Positions 1 through 9,299 of a stretch of DNA of 64,000 nucleotides are shown here, one piece after another. Origin of the DNA: Bacteroidetes bacterium MED-G17 (GTDB lineage: Bacteria > Bacteroidota > Bacteroidia > NS11-12g > UBA9320); assembly GCA_002457675.1 (NCBI GenBank), contig NTKK01000007.1, forward strand, positions 1-64,000. Reading direction: 5' to 3'. Both the position numbers and the translations under genes were made by a program. The first letter of the stretch is position 1. Every line of letters starts with the position of its first letter. Below the pieces are notes generated by a model. The model had not been told where the DNA came from. It made no database searches and worked only from the letters and a program-made list of their open reading frames with translations.

Positions 1-2
1 TT

Positions 3-140
3 ATGCATCTTATGCATCTTGATTTTGAAGGGGCCAAAGAATTTAATATTCTCTCTTTTGCGGTACTGCCCCTATTATTTGTCATTTGGTTCAAATGGCT
101 TTTGGCAGAATTTGGAATCAAGATTTTACGGAGATTTTAG
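3..140 (+). CDS. DUF2752-like membrane protein, C-terminal fragment
   Basis: An open frame runs in from the left edge and stops with TAG. The 45 visible residues contain one hydrophobic segment (ILSFAVLPLLFVIWF) preceded by HLDFEGAKEFN and end in a basic tail (KILRRF). This resembles the end of DUF2752 proteins, in which a CPGCGxTRA motif is followed by an HGDF-like loop and a last membrane helix; the CPGCG part would lie outside the window. The function of DUF2752 is unknown. The true start is not visible, and the two in-frame ATGs near the edge are probably internal. Family assignment is by pattern only. Confidence 0.45.
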   Translation: MHLMHLDFEGAKEFNILSFAVLPLLFVIWFKWLLAEFGIKILRRF

Positions 141-154
141 ATTTTTATTTCTAA

Positions 155-190
155 GAAGAAAAAAAGCCCGCTGACAGCGGGCTTTTTTTA
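155..190. terminator. Bidirectional intrinsic terminator
   Basis: A perfect 8-bp G+C-rich stem (165-172 with 176-183, loop GAC) is flanked by an A-run on the left and a run of seven T on the right. It can therefore end transcripts on either strand. It lies between the convergent DUF2752-like gene and the C1 peptidase gene. It is the clearest intrinsic terminator I found in the window. Confidence 0.9.
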
Positions 191-205
191 TATGTTTACT
201 TTTTT

Positions 206-1408
206 TTAGTAAATCGTTTTAACTAGTTTCTTTGGCAAAGCATTCTTATGGACCAATATATTAATGGTTTTATAAGCTACATATGGCATGCTTGCATAAA
301 GAAAACCTTCACAGTAGTTGGATTTTCCCCAAGAATTTTTGACTGCAAAATATGGGATACCATTTTGGTCTACTACCATTCCAGTAATATGCATCCCATG
401 ATCATCTGTGGTGGCATAATTATCGAATGCTTTTTGGCGTATTGCCTGATCTATTTTCATTTCTGCACCAGGATAAAGTAGTTGATTGCCCATCCTTTCA
501 GCACCAGCACTTCTAAATCCATTTTTATCTTGCCCCCGCATTCCAAGTTTACTTTCATCAGTAGGTACAATAGCTAAACCATAACGGTAAGCGAAACCTT
601 TTTCAGAGACATCAGCACCCCATGCGAAAGTATAACCTTTGCTAATCACCCCCTTCATTACAGCCATAAATTCATTTAAGGGCAGGTTGAAAACCGTTTT
701 CTGCGCCCAATTATCAGGGACTTCCATAACAAAATGGCTATAAAAAGGATGGTGAGTAAAGGATGAAAGTGCAACATAATCATTCATATTCAGACCTAGA
801 GAAGAAGCAAAAGTTTTTGGGCTATATACTGCGCCTTTGTAACTAAACTCTTTTGGTACTTCACCTAAATATGCATCCAATATACCTTCAAAAGCTTTTA
901 GCCAAGAAGAGGTCAACTGACCTTGTTTATTTGCAATTATGCCTTTAAGGAAACCACTGAGTGCAGCAACCATTTCCCCATGGTTGTGGTTGTCTAAACC
1001 ATATTCTAAGCCTCCGTAGACCGATTCTGGCACCATCCCATAATTTTTGATTACCAACGGTATGTCATGAAAAGCGCCCCCCTCAGCAAAGTTGATTTTA
1101 CCATGATACCTTACATATTGTTTTGCTTTTTCAATATATGCATTTCTAACCACAAACATTTCACTAAGCTTGTGCTCACCTTTCCCCAATCGCATAACCT
1201 CAGACTCAAAAAATGAAAGTGCCGAAAAACTCCAGCAGGTAGATGTTCGGTTTTGATTTTGAACCTCCAAGGCGTCCGCCGCATGTAATGTTTTGAAAAA
1301 ATAATGACCATTCTTGCAATTTTTTAAGGTATCACTTGCTAAAAGCGACTTTTGGAAACCCACAAGACCAAAAAACAGAACGGTACAGACAACTATTAGA
1401 TTTCTCAT
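206..1408 (-). CDS. Secreted C1-family cysteine peptidase (bleomycin hydrolase/PepC-like)
   Basis: This 400-residue protein has an N-terminal signal peptide (MRNLIVVCTVLFFGLVGF) and the papain-like triad of the bleomycin hydrolase family: Cys58 in NRTSTCWSFS, His337 in DDHGMHITG and Asn358 in VKNSWG. Family members are aminopeptidase-like thiol proteases; the signal peptide points to the periplasm or outside. The open frame extends 61 codons upstream, but that part overlaps the neighbouring gene, and the ATG at 1408 directly precedes the signal peptide. It is the last gene of the manC operon, 16 nt after the MBOAT gene, and is followed by the terminator at 155-190. Its physiological substrate is unknown. 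Confidence 0.85.
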   Translation of the reverse strand: MRNLIVVCTVLFFGLVGFQKSLLASDTLKNCKNGHYFFKTLHAADALEVQNQNRTSTCWSFSALSFFESEVMRLGKGEHKLSEMFVVRNAYIEKAKQYVRYHGKINFAEGGAFHDIPLVIKNYGMVPESVYGGLEYGLDNHNHGEMVAALSGFLKGIIANKQGQLTSSWLKAFEGILDAYLGEVPKEFSYKGAVYSPKTFASSLGLNMNDYVALSSFTHHPFYSHFVMEVPDNWAQKTVFNLPLNEFMAVMKGVISKGYTFAWGADVSEKGFAYRYGLAIVPTDESKLGMRGQDKNGFRSAGAERMGNQLLYPGAEMKIDQAIRQKAFDNYATTDDHGMHITGMVVDQNGIPYFAVKNSWGKSNYCEGFLYASMPYVAYKTINILVHKNALPKKLVKTIY

Positions 1409-1424
1409 AGGGCAATAATACAAA

Positions 1425-2945
1425 TCAAAACTGAAAATAAATGAAAGGCTGGTTTTCAGAACTAACCGACTGAAAACATAATATAACCACAAGGAATAGA
1501 AACATGACTTTAGCCAGATTTGGCCAAGAATTAAAGGTAATTTGTGCTTTTTGCTTCCAGGTGGTAGGGATAAAATGTGTAATAAATCCAAAAATCATCA
1601 AAGCAAAAACTTTCCAATAAGCACGGAATATTTCAAATATTTGAAACCCCTCAAATTGATATATAATCTGATTCCCCATTGCTTTAACGATATCCATATT
1701 TGCGGAGCGGAAGTATACCCAACAAAAACATACGAAATGAAATGTAAGGACTTGCGCATATAATTTGTAAAATCCCTTAGGGTTTTGAGACCATTTGAAT
1801 TTTTGAGTATATAATTTGTGTACAATCAATGCCAGGCCATGAAAACCTCCCCACCAAATAAATTTTGTGGCCGCGCCATGCCATAAACCACCAAGCAACA
1901 TAGTAATCATTAAATGTAGATAGGTTCTAAAATTGCCTTTTCTATTGCCGCCCAAAGAGATGTATAAATAATCTCGAAGCCAAGAACTGAGGGAAATATG
2001 CCACCTTCTCCAAAAATCTGTAATACTTAATGCTTTATATGGTGAATTAAAATTTATAGGCAAAGAAAATCCCAGTAAGGCTGCGAGGCCAATAGCTATA
2101 TCAGAATAGCCAGAAAAGTCCGCATAAATTTGTAATGCATAGCCATAAACGGCCATGAGGTTACTAAAACCACTGTATAATTCAGGGGCTTCAAAGACCC
2201 TATCTACAAAATTTACGCTTATATAATCTGAAATAACTACTTTTTTAATCAAACCAATGATTATCAAATAGATTGCTTTCCCAAATTGCGTTCTGGAAAG
2301 TTGATATTCTTGTTGTATTTGAGGTAAAAAATCTTTCGCTCTTACTATTGGTCCCGCAACCAATTGAGGGAAAAAAGAGACGAAAAACCCAAAATCAAGT
2401 AAACTTTTGGATGCAGGAATGTTCCCTCGATACACGTCTATGCTGTAGCTAAGTGTTTGAAAAGTATAAAAAGAAATACCAACAGGTAAGAATATGCTAT
2501 TGATTGCAAAATTTGAGGCAAAAATTTCATTTGAAAATAGGTGCATAAAATTAATTACATGCCAATTCAGGCCAAACCAATAATTAATTATGTCTACTAT
2601 GTAGTAGGCATATTTGAAAAAAACAAGTAGACCAAAATTGCTTAATAAGCTTAGCGATAAAAAAACTTTTTTCCATGACCTTTTCGATGTTTTAGCTATT
2701 GCCAAACCTAAATAAAAGTCAATTGCAGTAGAGAATAGTAAAATAAAGAAATATAAGCCACTTGTCTTGTAATAAAAAAACAAGCTAAACACAAATAAAA
2801 AAGCGTTTCGTGCAAGCTTCTTTTTGCTAAAATTGAATAAAGTAAAAATACCAAATGCTATAGTAAACAATAGCAAAAAATGATAATGATTGAAGAGTAA
2901 TGGACTACCAGAATTATAGAAAAAAATTTCTTTAATTTTCAACAT
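1425..2945 (-). CDS. MBOAT family membrane O-acyltransferase (AlgI/DltB-like)
   Basis: A 506-residue polytopic membrane protein with the MBOAT signatures: an RRWHISLSSWLRDYLYISLGG-like block (W-R-R-W-H) and, further on, the GGLWHGAATKF block with the invariant histidine. Such proteins move acyl groups from the cytosol to extracellular polysaccharide or teichoic acid acceptors, usually with a periplasmic SGNH partner. Exactly such a partner lies upstream: its TGA overlaps this ATG by one base (TGATG), implying translational coupling. With manC at the head of the operon, O-acetylation of a mannose-containing surface glycan is a reasonable inference; the acceptor is not shown. Confidence 0.88.
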   Translation of the reverse strand: MLKIKEIFFYNSGSPLLFNHYHFLLLFTIAFGIFTLFNFSKKKLARNAFLFVFSLFFYYKTSGLYFFILLFSTAIDFYLGLAIAKTSKRSWKKVFLSLSLLSNFGLLVFFKYAYYIVDIINYWFGLNWHVINFMHLFSNEIFASNFAINSIFLPVGISFYTFQTLSYSIDVYRGNIPASKSLLDFGFFVSFFPQLVAGPIVRAKDFLPQIQQEYQLSRTQFGKAIYLIIIGLIKKVVISDYISVNFVDRVFEAPELYSGFSNLMAVYGYALQIYADFSGYSDIAIGLAALLGFSLPINFNSPYKALSITDFWRRWHISLSSWLRDYLYISLGGNRKGNFRTYLHLMITMLLGGLWHGAATKFIWWGGFHGLALIVHKLYTQKFKWSQNPKGFYKLYAQVLTFHFVCFCWVYFRSANMDIVKAMGNQIIYQFEGFQIFEIFRAYWKVFALMIFGFITHFIPTTWKQKAQITFNSWPNLAKVMFLFLVVILCFQSVSSENQPFIYFQF

Positions 2946-4126
2946 CAGTCCAGTCTTTTTTCATAAGCATCTAAAATAGACTTGTACAGCCAACTTCCCA
3001 TAAGTTCATATCCTTCTTGTGTAAAATGAACTAAATCATATTGTGCCAAACCTTCGTTGCGCCAAGTTTTCATTGAGAACTCCCCGCCCATTAATTGATT
3101 AAAATCCCAAATGGCAAAATTATTGGCTTCCGCAAGTTCCGCTATAGCACTCCTTATTGCAGGGTTGTTAAAATTATGATAACGCCTATATCTGTAACTA
3201 TCTCCTGGTGTACTAACCAAAATACAAACTTGCGGCATGGCTTCTTTTATTTTATTAATTAAGCGTTGATAATCATTTTTGAAGCAATAATTACAAAATT
3301 TTGATTGTGGCATATAACCATCATTGGTTCCAAGAGAAATAACAACCAATTGAGGGTTTAACTGCTTTAAATGGTTTACGAAATAAGTATTTTTAAGTGT
3401 ACTGTTCACACTAGCTCCATTTAGTCCTACGCTATGATACAAAACGCCGGGATGTCCATTTTTCGCATTAAACCCAAAAAAGTGGAAGTCGCCCTGTTTA
3501 ACTGAGTCCGACCAAATTTTGAGAGAAATGTTATTTTGTAAAGAATCAAAAAAATAACGTCTACCAACACCATTGATATCTCTTCCTGAGAAACCATTTA
3601 TTTTCGGAAAGATGTGCTCACTAGCGCGATAAAAACAATCAAGTTCTAAAAAATCATATCGGGATTGTTGATCTAAAAATTTTAGACTAAAGTTACTAGT
3701 AGCCGATTTTGTTGATATTGTGAGACCAGACAATCCAAAAGGTTCACTATCTCTGAAATTTGTACTCTTATTTGCTTCCCAGTTGCCCTCAGATGTTATC
3801 TCCAAAAAAGAAGAACCATTGGTTGACGCAAGTTGATATGGAATAAAAAAACCTCTTCCTGCATTGCCAAAATCTCTTTGCCAAAGCCTTCTGCACGTTT
3901 GAGTAAAATAATCTGCTTGCACATGAGAATCTCCTATATGAACAATGTTAATGGCGTACTTTTTACCAAAAACTAATGAATCCAGCTGCTGAAAAAACAA
4001 ATCCAAAGTTTTGGCATTTTGGATAAAATGGTTTTTTGGCAATTCCCTATTCTTTTTATACCAGGCTTGGGCATACAACAAGTTATTGAAGAAGCAAATA
4101 ATAATGAACGTAGCAATATTTCTCAT
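2945..4126 (-). CDS. Secreted SGNH/GDSL hydrolase-fold protein, probable O-acyl transferase partner of MBOAT
   Basis: This 393-residue protein has a signal peptide (MRNIATFIIICFFNNLLYAQ) and SGNH blocks: HIGDSH (Ser67, block I), SLGTNDG (block III Asn, near residue 265) and a C-terminal DLVHFTQEGY (Asp364, His367). SGNH proteins beside MBOATs (AlgX/AlgJ, PatB types) complete acyl transfer in the periplasm. The gene sits between manC and the MBOAT gene with one-base overlaps on both sides (TAATG and TGATG), so the three are very likely made together. A plain esterase role cannot be excluded. Confidence 0.82.
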   Translation of the reverse strand: MRNIATFIIICFFNNLLYAQAWYKKNRELPKNHFIQNAKTLDLFFQQLDSLVFGKKYAINIVHIGDSHVQADYFTQTCRRLWQRDFGNAGRGFFIPYQLASTNGSSFLEITSEGNWEANKSTNFRDSEPFGLSGLTISTKSATSNFSLKFLDQQSRYDFLELDCFYRASEHIFPKINGFSGRDINGVGRRYFFDSLQNNISLKIWSDSVKQGDFHFFGFNAKNGHPGVLYHSVGLNGASVNSTLKNTYFVNHLKQLNPQLVVISLGTNDGYMPQSKFCNYCFKNDYQRLINKIKEAMPQVCILVSTPGDSYRYRRYHNFNNPAIRSAIAELAEANNFAIWDFNQLMGGEFSMKTWRNEGLAQYDLVHFTQEGYELMGSWLYKSILDAYEKRLD

Positions 4127-5211
4127 TAATTGAAATATCCGTTAAATTTTTCCCTTATTTTCTTTACCATATGTTTTATTTTTCCCTCGTTTTTTTGGTG
4201 GCACACCAAAACAGCCTTATCTGTACTAACAACAAAAACGTCTTCTAAGCCATCTATCACCACCAAGCGTTCTCCTTCAGAAATAATAAGAGAATTGGTT
4301 GTATCCTCAACATGAATATTTTCACCAAGAATAAAATTATTCGATCCATCTTTGGGCGCAAAATCATAAAGTGATTTCCATGTCCCCAAATCACTCCAAC
4401 CAAAACTAGAAGGCAACACATATACATTATTTGCCTTTTCCATAATCGCATAGTCTATAGAGATAGATGCAGATTTTTCATATGCTTCCCTGATGGATTC
4501 TTCCTCCAAATCTGTATAATAGTTGATTGATATGGCACCAAATAACTCATCTATTTCTTCTGCATAGGATTTAAATGCCTTAATCGCAGCCTCAACATTC
4601 CAAATAAATATCCCTGCATTCCACAAAAAATCTCCGCTGTCTAAAAAAGTTTGAGCCAATTCTAAATGAGGCTTTTCGGTAAATGTGACAACTTTTTTGA
4701 AATTTTCTTTATCCTTTTTTATGTCATATTGAATGTATCCGTAACCTGTATCAGGTCTATGTGGTTGAATACCTAATGTAATTAGCACATCTTCTACAGC
4801 TGCAAAGGCAAAAGCATTATCAATGTACTCCAAAAATGCCGCTTCATCAGTTATTAGGTGGTCTGATGGAGCGATTACGCAAAGAGCGTTCTCATTCTTA
4901 ACTCTAATTTTATAGCTTGCATAGGCTACACATGGCGCTGTGTTTTTGGACGTTGGTTCCATGAGGAGATTTTCATCCACTATTTGTGGTAATTGACTGT
5001 TTATCAATTTTTTATACTTTGAATTACTTACAATAATGATATTTTCTGTAGGTATGATTTTTTCAAAACGCTCAACAGTCATTTGCAATAAACTTTTGCC
5101 CATACCTAAGATATCTAAAAACTGTTTGGGCATGTTTTCTTTACTCATAGGCCAAAATCTACTACCTATACCACCTGCCATAATTATTGCGTAATGCCTA
5201 TTTCTATCCAT
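4126..5211 (-). CDS. manC: Mannose-1-phosphate guanylyltransferase
   Basis: It makes GDP-mannose from mannose 1-phosphate and GTP. The nucleotidyltransferase motif MAGGIGSRFWPMS is at residues 11-23, followed by MPKQF, with later blocks IAPSDH, FTEKPH, WNAGIFIW and SSFGWSDLGTW. At 361 residues it matches single-domain enzymes; the C-terminal isomerase domain of bifunctional ManC/AlgA is absent. The open frame also allows a GTG at 5223, but the ATG at 5211 is preferred. It heads a minus-strand operon with an SGNH and an MBOAT gene, suggesting supply of sugar nucleotide for an acylated surface polysaccharide. It is divergent from recQ. Confidence 0.92.
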   Translation of the reverse strand: MDRNRHYAIIMAGGIGSRFWPMSKENMPKQFLDILGMGKSLLQMTVERFEKIIPTENIIIVSNSKYKKLINSQLPQIVDENLLMEPTSKNTAPCVAYASYKIRVKNENALCVIAPSDHLITDEAAFLEYIDNAFAFAAVEDVLITLGIQPHRPDTGYGYIQYDIKKDKENFKKVVTFTEKPHLELAQTFLDSGDFLWNAGIFIWNVEAAIKAFKSYAEEIDELFGAISINYYTDLEEESIREAYEKSASISIDYAIMEKANNVYVLPSSFGWSDLGTWKSLYDFAPKDGSNNFILGENIHVEDTTNSLIISEGERLVVIDGLEDVFVVSTDKAVLVCHQKNEGKIKHMVKKIREKFNGYFN

Positions 5212-5316
5212 TTTATTTTTCACTGAATTTCTTATTTAAAATTTTAATATTTTTTTAACCCAATTTTTGTTTAATTTAGTCCAAGCAAATGTCAGTTTTT
5301 TGCGCCCTATTAATCA

Positions 5317-7509
5317 ATGATACAGGAATCTATAGATTTAAAAGTTGCACTGAAAGAGTTTTTTGGTTTCGACAAATTTAAGGGAAATCAAGAAGTCGGA
5401 ATTGAAACAATTTTATCAGGCAACGACTGCTTTATAATTAAGCCCACGGGAGGTGGGAAATCTTTATGTTATCAACTTCCTGCATTAATTAGTGAAGGTT
5501 GTGCTATTATCATTTCGCCGCTGATTGCATTAATGAAAAATCAAGTTGACGCAATAAGAGGTTTCGGGGAAAGTGATGCAGTCGCCCACTTTTTAAATTC
5601 AACACTAACAAAGAATCAAAGTCAAAAGGTAAAAAATGACGTAAGTTTAGGGAAAACAAAATTGCTCTACATAGCACCAGAAACCTTAAAAAAGGAAGAA
5701 ACTATAGCATTTCTAAAGTCTGTGAATATTTCTTTTGTTGCCGTAGACGAAGCACACTGCATCTCCGAATGGGGCCACGATTTTCGACCTGAGTATAGAC
5801 AAATCAAACAGATGGTTAAGCAAATTGACAATGTTCCCATTATGGCATTAACCGCTACTGCTACACCTAAGGTTCAACAAGATATTCAGAAAAATTTGGA
5901 TATGTCGGATGCCAAAGTTTTTAAGTCTTCATTTAATCGTGATAACCTTTATTATGAAATAAGACCAAAAGGTGCCAAAGAAACCACACTAAAAGGCATA
6001 CTTGGCATTATAAATCGATTTAGAGGGAAGTCTGGGATTATTTATTGCTTAAGTCGGAAGAAAGTAGAACAAGTTGCAGAAATTTTACAGGCCAACAATA
6101 TAAAAGCCCTTCCTTACCATGCAGGTATGGACACCAAAACACGCAGTAAACATCAAGACCAATTTCTTATGGAAGAAGTAGATGTTATTGTGGCTACAAT
6201 TGCATTTGGAATGGGTATTGACAAACCCGACGTTCGCTTCATAATTCACTATGATGTACCCAAGTCAATTGAAGGATATTATCAAGAAACAGGTCGTGCA
6301 GGACGGGATGGAATAGAATCTACCTGTGTACTTTTTTATAACCCAAACGATATTGAGAAACTTGAGAAATTTTTAAGAGATAAACCTGTATCTGAGCGAG
6401 AAATTGGTGAACAATTAATTGCAGAAATGGCTAGCTATGCAGAATCTTCTCAATGCAGAAGAGAACTTTTATTGCATTATTTTGGAGAAAGCTACAATAA
6501 AGATCAATGTCTGGATTTATGTGATAATTGTAGACATCCAAAAGAAAAAGAAGACGTAACACACGAACTAACCCAATTGCTTACTGTAGTTGGCCAAACT
6601 GGTGGTATGGTAAGAACAAGGCATATTGTGAATATATTGGTAGGCAAAGCTATTCCGGAAGTTAAAGCTTATAAACATCACGAATTGCCATTTTTCGGGT
6701 TGGGGAAAAAGCGACAAGACATCTTTTGGAAAAGTCTTTTAAGGTATGCAGTGCTTCATGGTTGGGCATTGAAAAATATTGAAAAATATGGATTAATAAG
6801 TATAACTGAGGAAGGCAAAAAATTCTTAAAACAACCTATAGATTCTCAACTCGCCATAGATACAGAATTTGAAAAAGTGTCAGAAGAAGATTTTGAAAAC
6901 AGCAAAATTGAAAGTATCCACGATGAAAATTTATTTGAAATTCTAAAGGAAGTACAACGAGAAGTCGCCCGCAGCAAAGGCCTACCCCCCTATGTTATTT
7001 TTCAAGAGAGTGCCCTCGAAGACATGGCTACAAAATACCCAATTAACTTATCCGAAATGGAGAATATCAATGGAGTTGGGAAAAACAAGGCGAAAAAATT
7101 TGGGGGTCAATTTATCGAGGTAATTGCTAAATATGTTAAAGAAAATGACATTGAAAGACCAGAAGATATTTTACTTAAATCGGTAGTAAATAAGTCGATC
7201 AAAAAGATACACATCATCCAAAACATTGATAAAAAACTACCCGTTGAGGATATCGCCAAATCTGTAAACCTCACCATGAATGAACTTTTGAATGAAATGG
7301 AGAATATTGTTTACTCAGGTACCAAATTAGATTTATACTACTACATAGATGAACTAATGGATGAAGAGGTCTGCGACGAAATTTTTGATTACTTCAAAGA
7401 ATCTGAAGATAATTCTTTGGACTTAGCTTATGAAGAATTTGATGAAGAATTCAGCCATGATGAATTGCACATCATGCGCATCCAGTTTATTTCCGATGTA
7501 GCAAATTAA
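5317..7509 (+). CDS. recQ: ATP-dependent DNA helicase RecQ
   Basis: A 3'-5' DNA helicase for recombination and stalled forks. The order is canonical: Walker A PTGGGKS (residues 43-49), VDEAHCISEWGHDFRPEY, motif III LTATAT, motif VI YYQETGRAGRDG, a zinc cluster (CRRELL...CLDLCDNC, four Cys, about 386-411), RQC winged helix and an HRDC-like region containing MENINGVGKNKAKKFG. The last 90 residues form an acidic extension with another helical module. The length of 730 residues is normal for Bacteroidota RecQ. It is divergent from manC; a 51-nt gap separates it from tRNA-Gln, which has its own promoter. Confidence 0.96.
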   Translation: MIQESIDLKVALKEFFGFDKFKGNQEVGIETILSGNDCFIIKPTGGGKSLCYQLPALISEGCAIIISPLIALMKNQVDAIRGFGESDAVAHFLNSTLTKNQSQKVKNDVSLGKTKLLYIAPETLKKEETIAFLKSVNISFVAVDEAHCISEWGHDFRPEYRQIKQMVKQIDNVPIMALTATATPKVQQDIQKNLDMSDAKVFKSSFNRDNLYYEIRPKGAKETTLKGILGIINRFRGKSGIIYCLSRKKVEQVAEILQANNIKALPYHAGMDTKTRSKHQDQFLMEEVDVIVATIAFGMGIDKPDVRFIIHYDVPKSIEGYYQETGRAGRDGIESTCVLFYNPNDIEKLEKFLRDKPVSEREIGEQLIAEMASYAESSQCRRELLLHYFGESYNKDQCLDLCDNCRHPKEKEDVTHELTQLLTVVGQTGGMVRTRHIVNILVGKAIPEVKAYKHHELPFFGLGKKRQDIFWKSLLRYAVLHGWALKNIEKYGLISITEEGKKFLKQPIDSQLAIDTEFEKVSEEDFENSKIESIHDENLFEILKEVQREVARSKGLPPYVIFQESALEDMATKYPINLSEMENINGVGKNKAKKFGGQFIEVIAKYVKENDIERPEDILLKSVVNKSIKKIHIIQNIDKKLPVEDIAKSVNLTMNELLNEMENIVYSGTKLDLYYYIDELMDEEVCDEIFDYFKESEDNSLDLAYEEFDEEFSHDELHIMRIQFISDVAN

Positions 7510-7511
7510 AA

Positions 7512-7543
7512 ATTGGTAGAATAAAAAAGCTTGCCTAAATTTG
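7512..7543 (+). promoter_or_regulatory. Bacteroidota-type promoter of tRNA-Gln
   Basis: A -7 element TAAATTTG (7536-7543) matches TAnnTTTG exactly. A -33 element ATTG (7512-7515) lies 20 bp upstream, the usual spacing for the primary sigma factor of this phylum. The expected transcription start near 7550 is about 11 nt before the mature tRNA. Confidence 0.65.
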
Positions 7544-7560
7544 CCCGCCCATTGGGGAAT

Positions 7561-7631
7561 TGCCCGATCATCTAATGGCAGGATACCGGTTTTTGGTACC
7601 GTTTGTCTAGGTTCGAATCCTAGTCGGGCAA
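7561..7631 (+). tRNA. tRNA-Gln (anticodon TTG)
   Basis: The acceptor stem TGCCCGA pairs perfectly with TCGGGCA. The anticodon loop is TTTTGGT with TTG at positions 34-36, which reads Gln. The T arm is CTAGG-TTCGAAT-CCTAG. The bottom pair of the anticodon stem (27-43) is a C-T mismatch. The discriminator is A and no CCA is encoded. The gene is 71 nt long and lies between recQ and prs. Confidence 0.95.
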
Positions 7632-7684
7632 CACAAGTTTATGATAATCTTCACCTTTAAGGTTTAGATGACAGTAGAACAATT

Positions 7685-8659
7685 ATGACAGCGCTAAAAA
7701 ACCAAGTCAAAATCTTCTCTGGAGAGGCATCCAACTATCTCGGTGAAGAAATTACCCAAGAGTTAAACTCTCCACTGGGTTCTGTGAACATTGCGCGTTA
7801 CAGCGACGGAGAGTTCCAGCCAAGTATCAATGAATCGGTTAGAGGTTTTACCATCTTTATTGTTCAATCTACTTTTCCTTCTCAAGACAACTTAATGGAA
7901 TTGCTACTTATCATTGATGCTGCCAAGCGTGCTTCCGCATATAAAGTAGTTGCAGTGATGCCATATTTTGGGCTTGCAAGACAAGATAGAAAAGACAAGC
8001 CGCGCGTACCCATTGGTTCTAAAATGGTGGCCAACATACTCACAGCCGCCGGTGCAGATCGAATCATGACGATGGACCTGCACGCACCCCAAATTCAAGG
8101 TTTTTTTGACATACCCGTTGACCATTTAGACTCCTCCGTAATTTTTGTTCCCTACATAAAGTCTTTGGGATTAAAGAATTTAAAGTTGGCTGCTCCTGAC
8201 ATTGGAGCGTCAAAAAGGGTTAGAGAATTTGCCAAATTTTTGAATGTAGAAATGGTCATCTGTGACAAAGAAAGAAAACGTGCTAATGAAGTAGCATCAA
8301 TGACCATTATTGGTGATGTCAAAGGATACGATATTGTTTTAGTAGATGATATTTGTGATACCGCCAACACCTTGGTGAAAGCTGCAGCTTTAATAAAAGA
8401 AAAGGGTGCAAATAGTGTGCGAGCCGTTTGTACTCATCCTGTATTAAGTGGACAAGCATATACCAAAATTCACCATTCAGAATTGGATGAACTGGCGGTA
8501 TGCAATACCATCCCAGTGAAAAATAATCAAACACCTAAAGTAAAAGTTTTGTCGGTAGCCACATTATTTGCCGACGCCATATCAAATGTAGCCAACAATG
8601 GTTCAATTAGCTCACTATTCAAAATTGATCCAGCTACCCAGTCACATCTAAAACTGTAA
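7685..8659 (+). CDS. prs: Ribose-phosphate pyrophosphokinase (PRPP synthetase)
   Basis: It makes PRPP from ribose 5-phosphate and ATP for nucleotide, His, Trp and NAD synthesis. Class I features are visible: FxGxA-like start (IFSGEASNYL), ARYSDGE, the flexible PYFGLARQDRKDKPR loop, MTMDLHAPQIQGFF with the catalytic His, and the PRPP-binding VLVDDICDTANT. It has 324 residues, near the usual 310-320, and ends with a short extension. It is followed after 19 nt by rplY on the same strand, and the two are probably cotranscribed. Confidence 0.96.
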   Translation: MTALKNQVKIFSGEASNYLGEEITQELNSPLGSVNIARYSDGEFQPSINESVRGFTIFIVQSTFPSQDNLMELLLIIDAAKRASAYKVVAVMPYFGLARQDRKDKPRVPIGSKMVANILTAAGADRIMTMDLHAPQIQGFFDIPVDHLDSSVIFVPYIKSLGLKNLKLAAPDIGASKRVREFAKFLNVEMVICDKERKRANEVASMTIIGDVKGYDIVLVDDICDTANTLVKAAALIKEKGANSVRAVCTHPVLSGQAYTKIHHSELDELAVCNTIPVKNNQTPKVKVLSVATLFADAISNVANNGSISSLFKIDPATQSHLKL

Positions 8660-8678
8660 TTTTTTAAAAAAAAATAAA

Positions 8679-9299
8679 ATGAAAGTAATCGCTTTAAAAG
8701 GAGAAAAAAGAAAACAAACCGGATCCAAAGTTGCCAAAAAAATTCGTCAAGAGGGCAAAGTTCCTTGCGTTTTTTACGGCAATGGACAAAATGTCCATTT
8801 TGATGTGTTTTTAAATGATTTTAATACATTGGTATACTCTCCCGAAACGTATATCGTTCAACTCGATTTAAATGAAGAACAATATATATGTAAATTACAG
8901 GATATTCAATTTCACCCTGTAAGTGAGGTCATCCTTCATGCAGACTTTTTGCATCTCGATCCAAAAAAATCCATAACACTAGAACTTCCTGTGCAAACAG
9001 TGGGTGTTGCGCCAGGTGTTCGAGAAGGAGGTAAATTACAAACCCGCCAGAAAAAAGTAACAGCCAAAGGTAAGCTTCAAGATTTCCCCAATTACATAGA
9101 AATCAATATTGATGGAATGGAAATTGGAGACAACGTTCGAGTAAAAAATATTGCTTCAGGGAAATTAGAACTTTTAGATTCTCCAGAAAATCCTATAATC
9201 TCTTGTGTAAAAACAAGAGCAAGTATTAGTGCGGATGCATCTTCCCCCGAAGGAGAGAATGGTGAAGCACCAGCCGTTCAAGCAGAAGAAACGAATTAA
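8679..9299 (+). CDS. rplY: Ribosomal protein L25/TL5 (general stress protein Ctc type)
   Basis: This protein binds 5S rRNA in the large ribosomal subunit. It starts MKVIALKGEKRKQTGSKVAK, with the conserved R-x-G-K-V-P-C-V-F-Y-G motif, and continues with the C-terminal TL5 beta domain; at 206 residues it is the long Ctc form. The tail is acidic and low-complexity (SPEGENGEAPAVQAEE). It follows prs by 19 nt. Its TAA overlaps the stop codon of the convergent epimerase gene by 4 bp. Confidence 0.95.
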   Translation: MKVIALKGEKRKQTGSKVAKKIRQEGKVPCVFYGNGQNVHFDVFLNDFNTLVYSPETYIVQLDLNEEQYICKLQDIQFHPVSEVILHADFLHLDPKKSITLELPVQTVGVAPGVREGGKLQTRQKKVTAKGKLQDFPNYIEINIDGMEIGDNVRVKNIASGKLELLDSPENPIISCVKTRASISADASSPEGENGEAPAVQAEETN

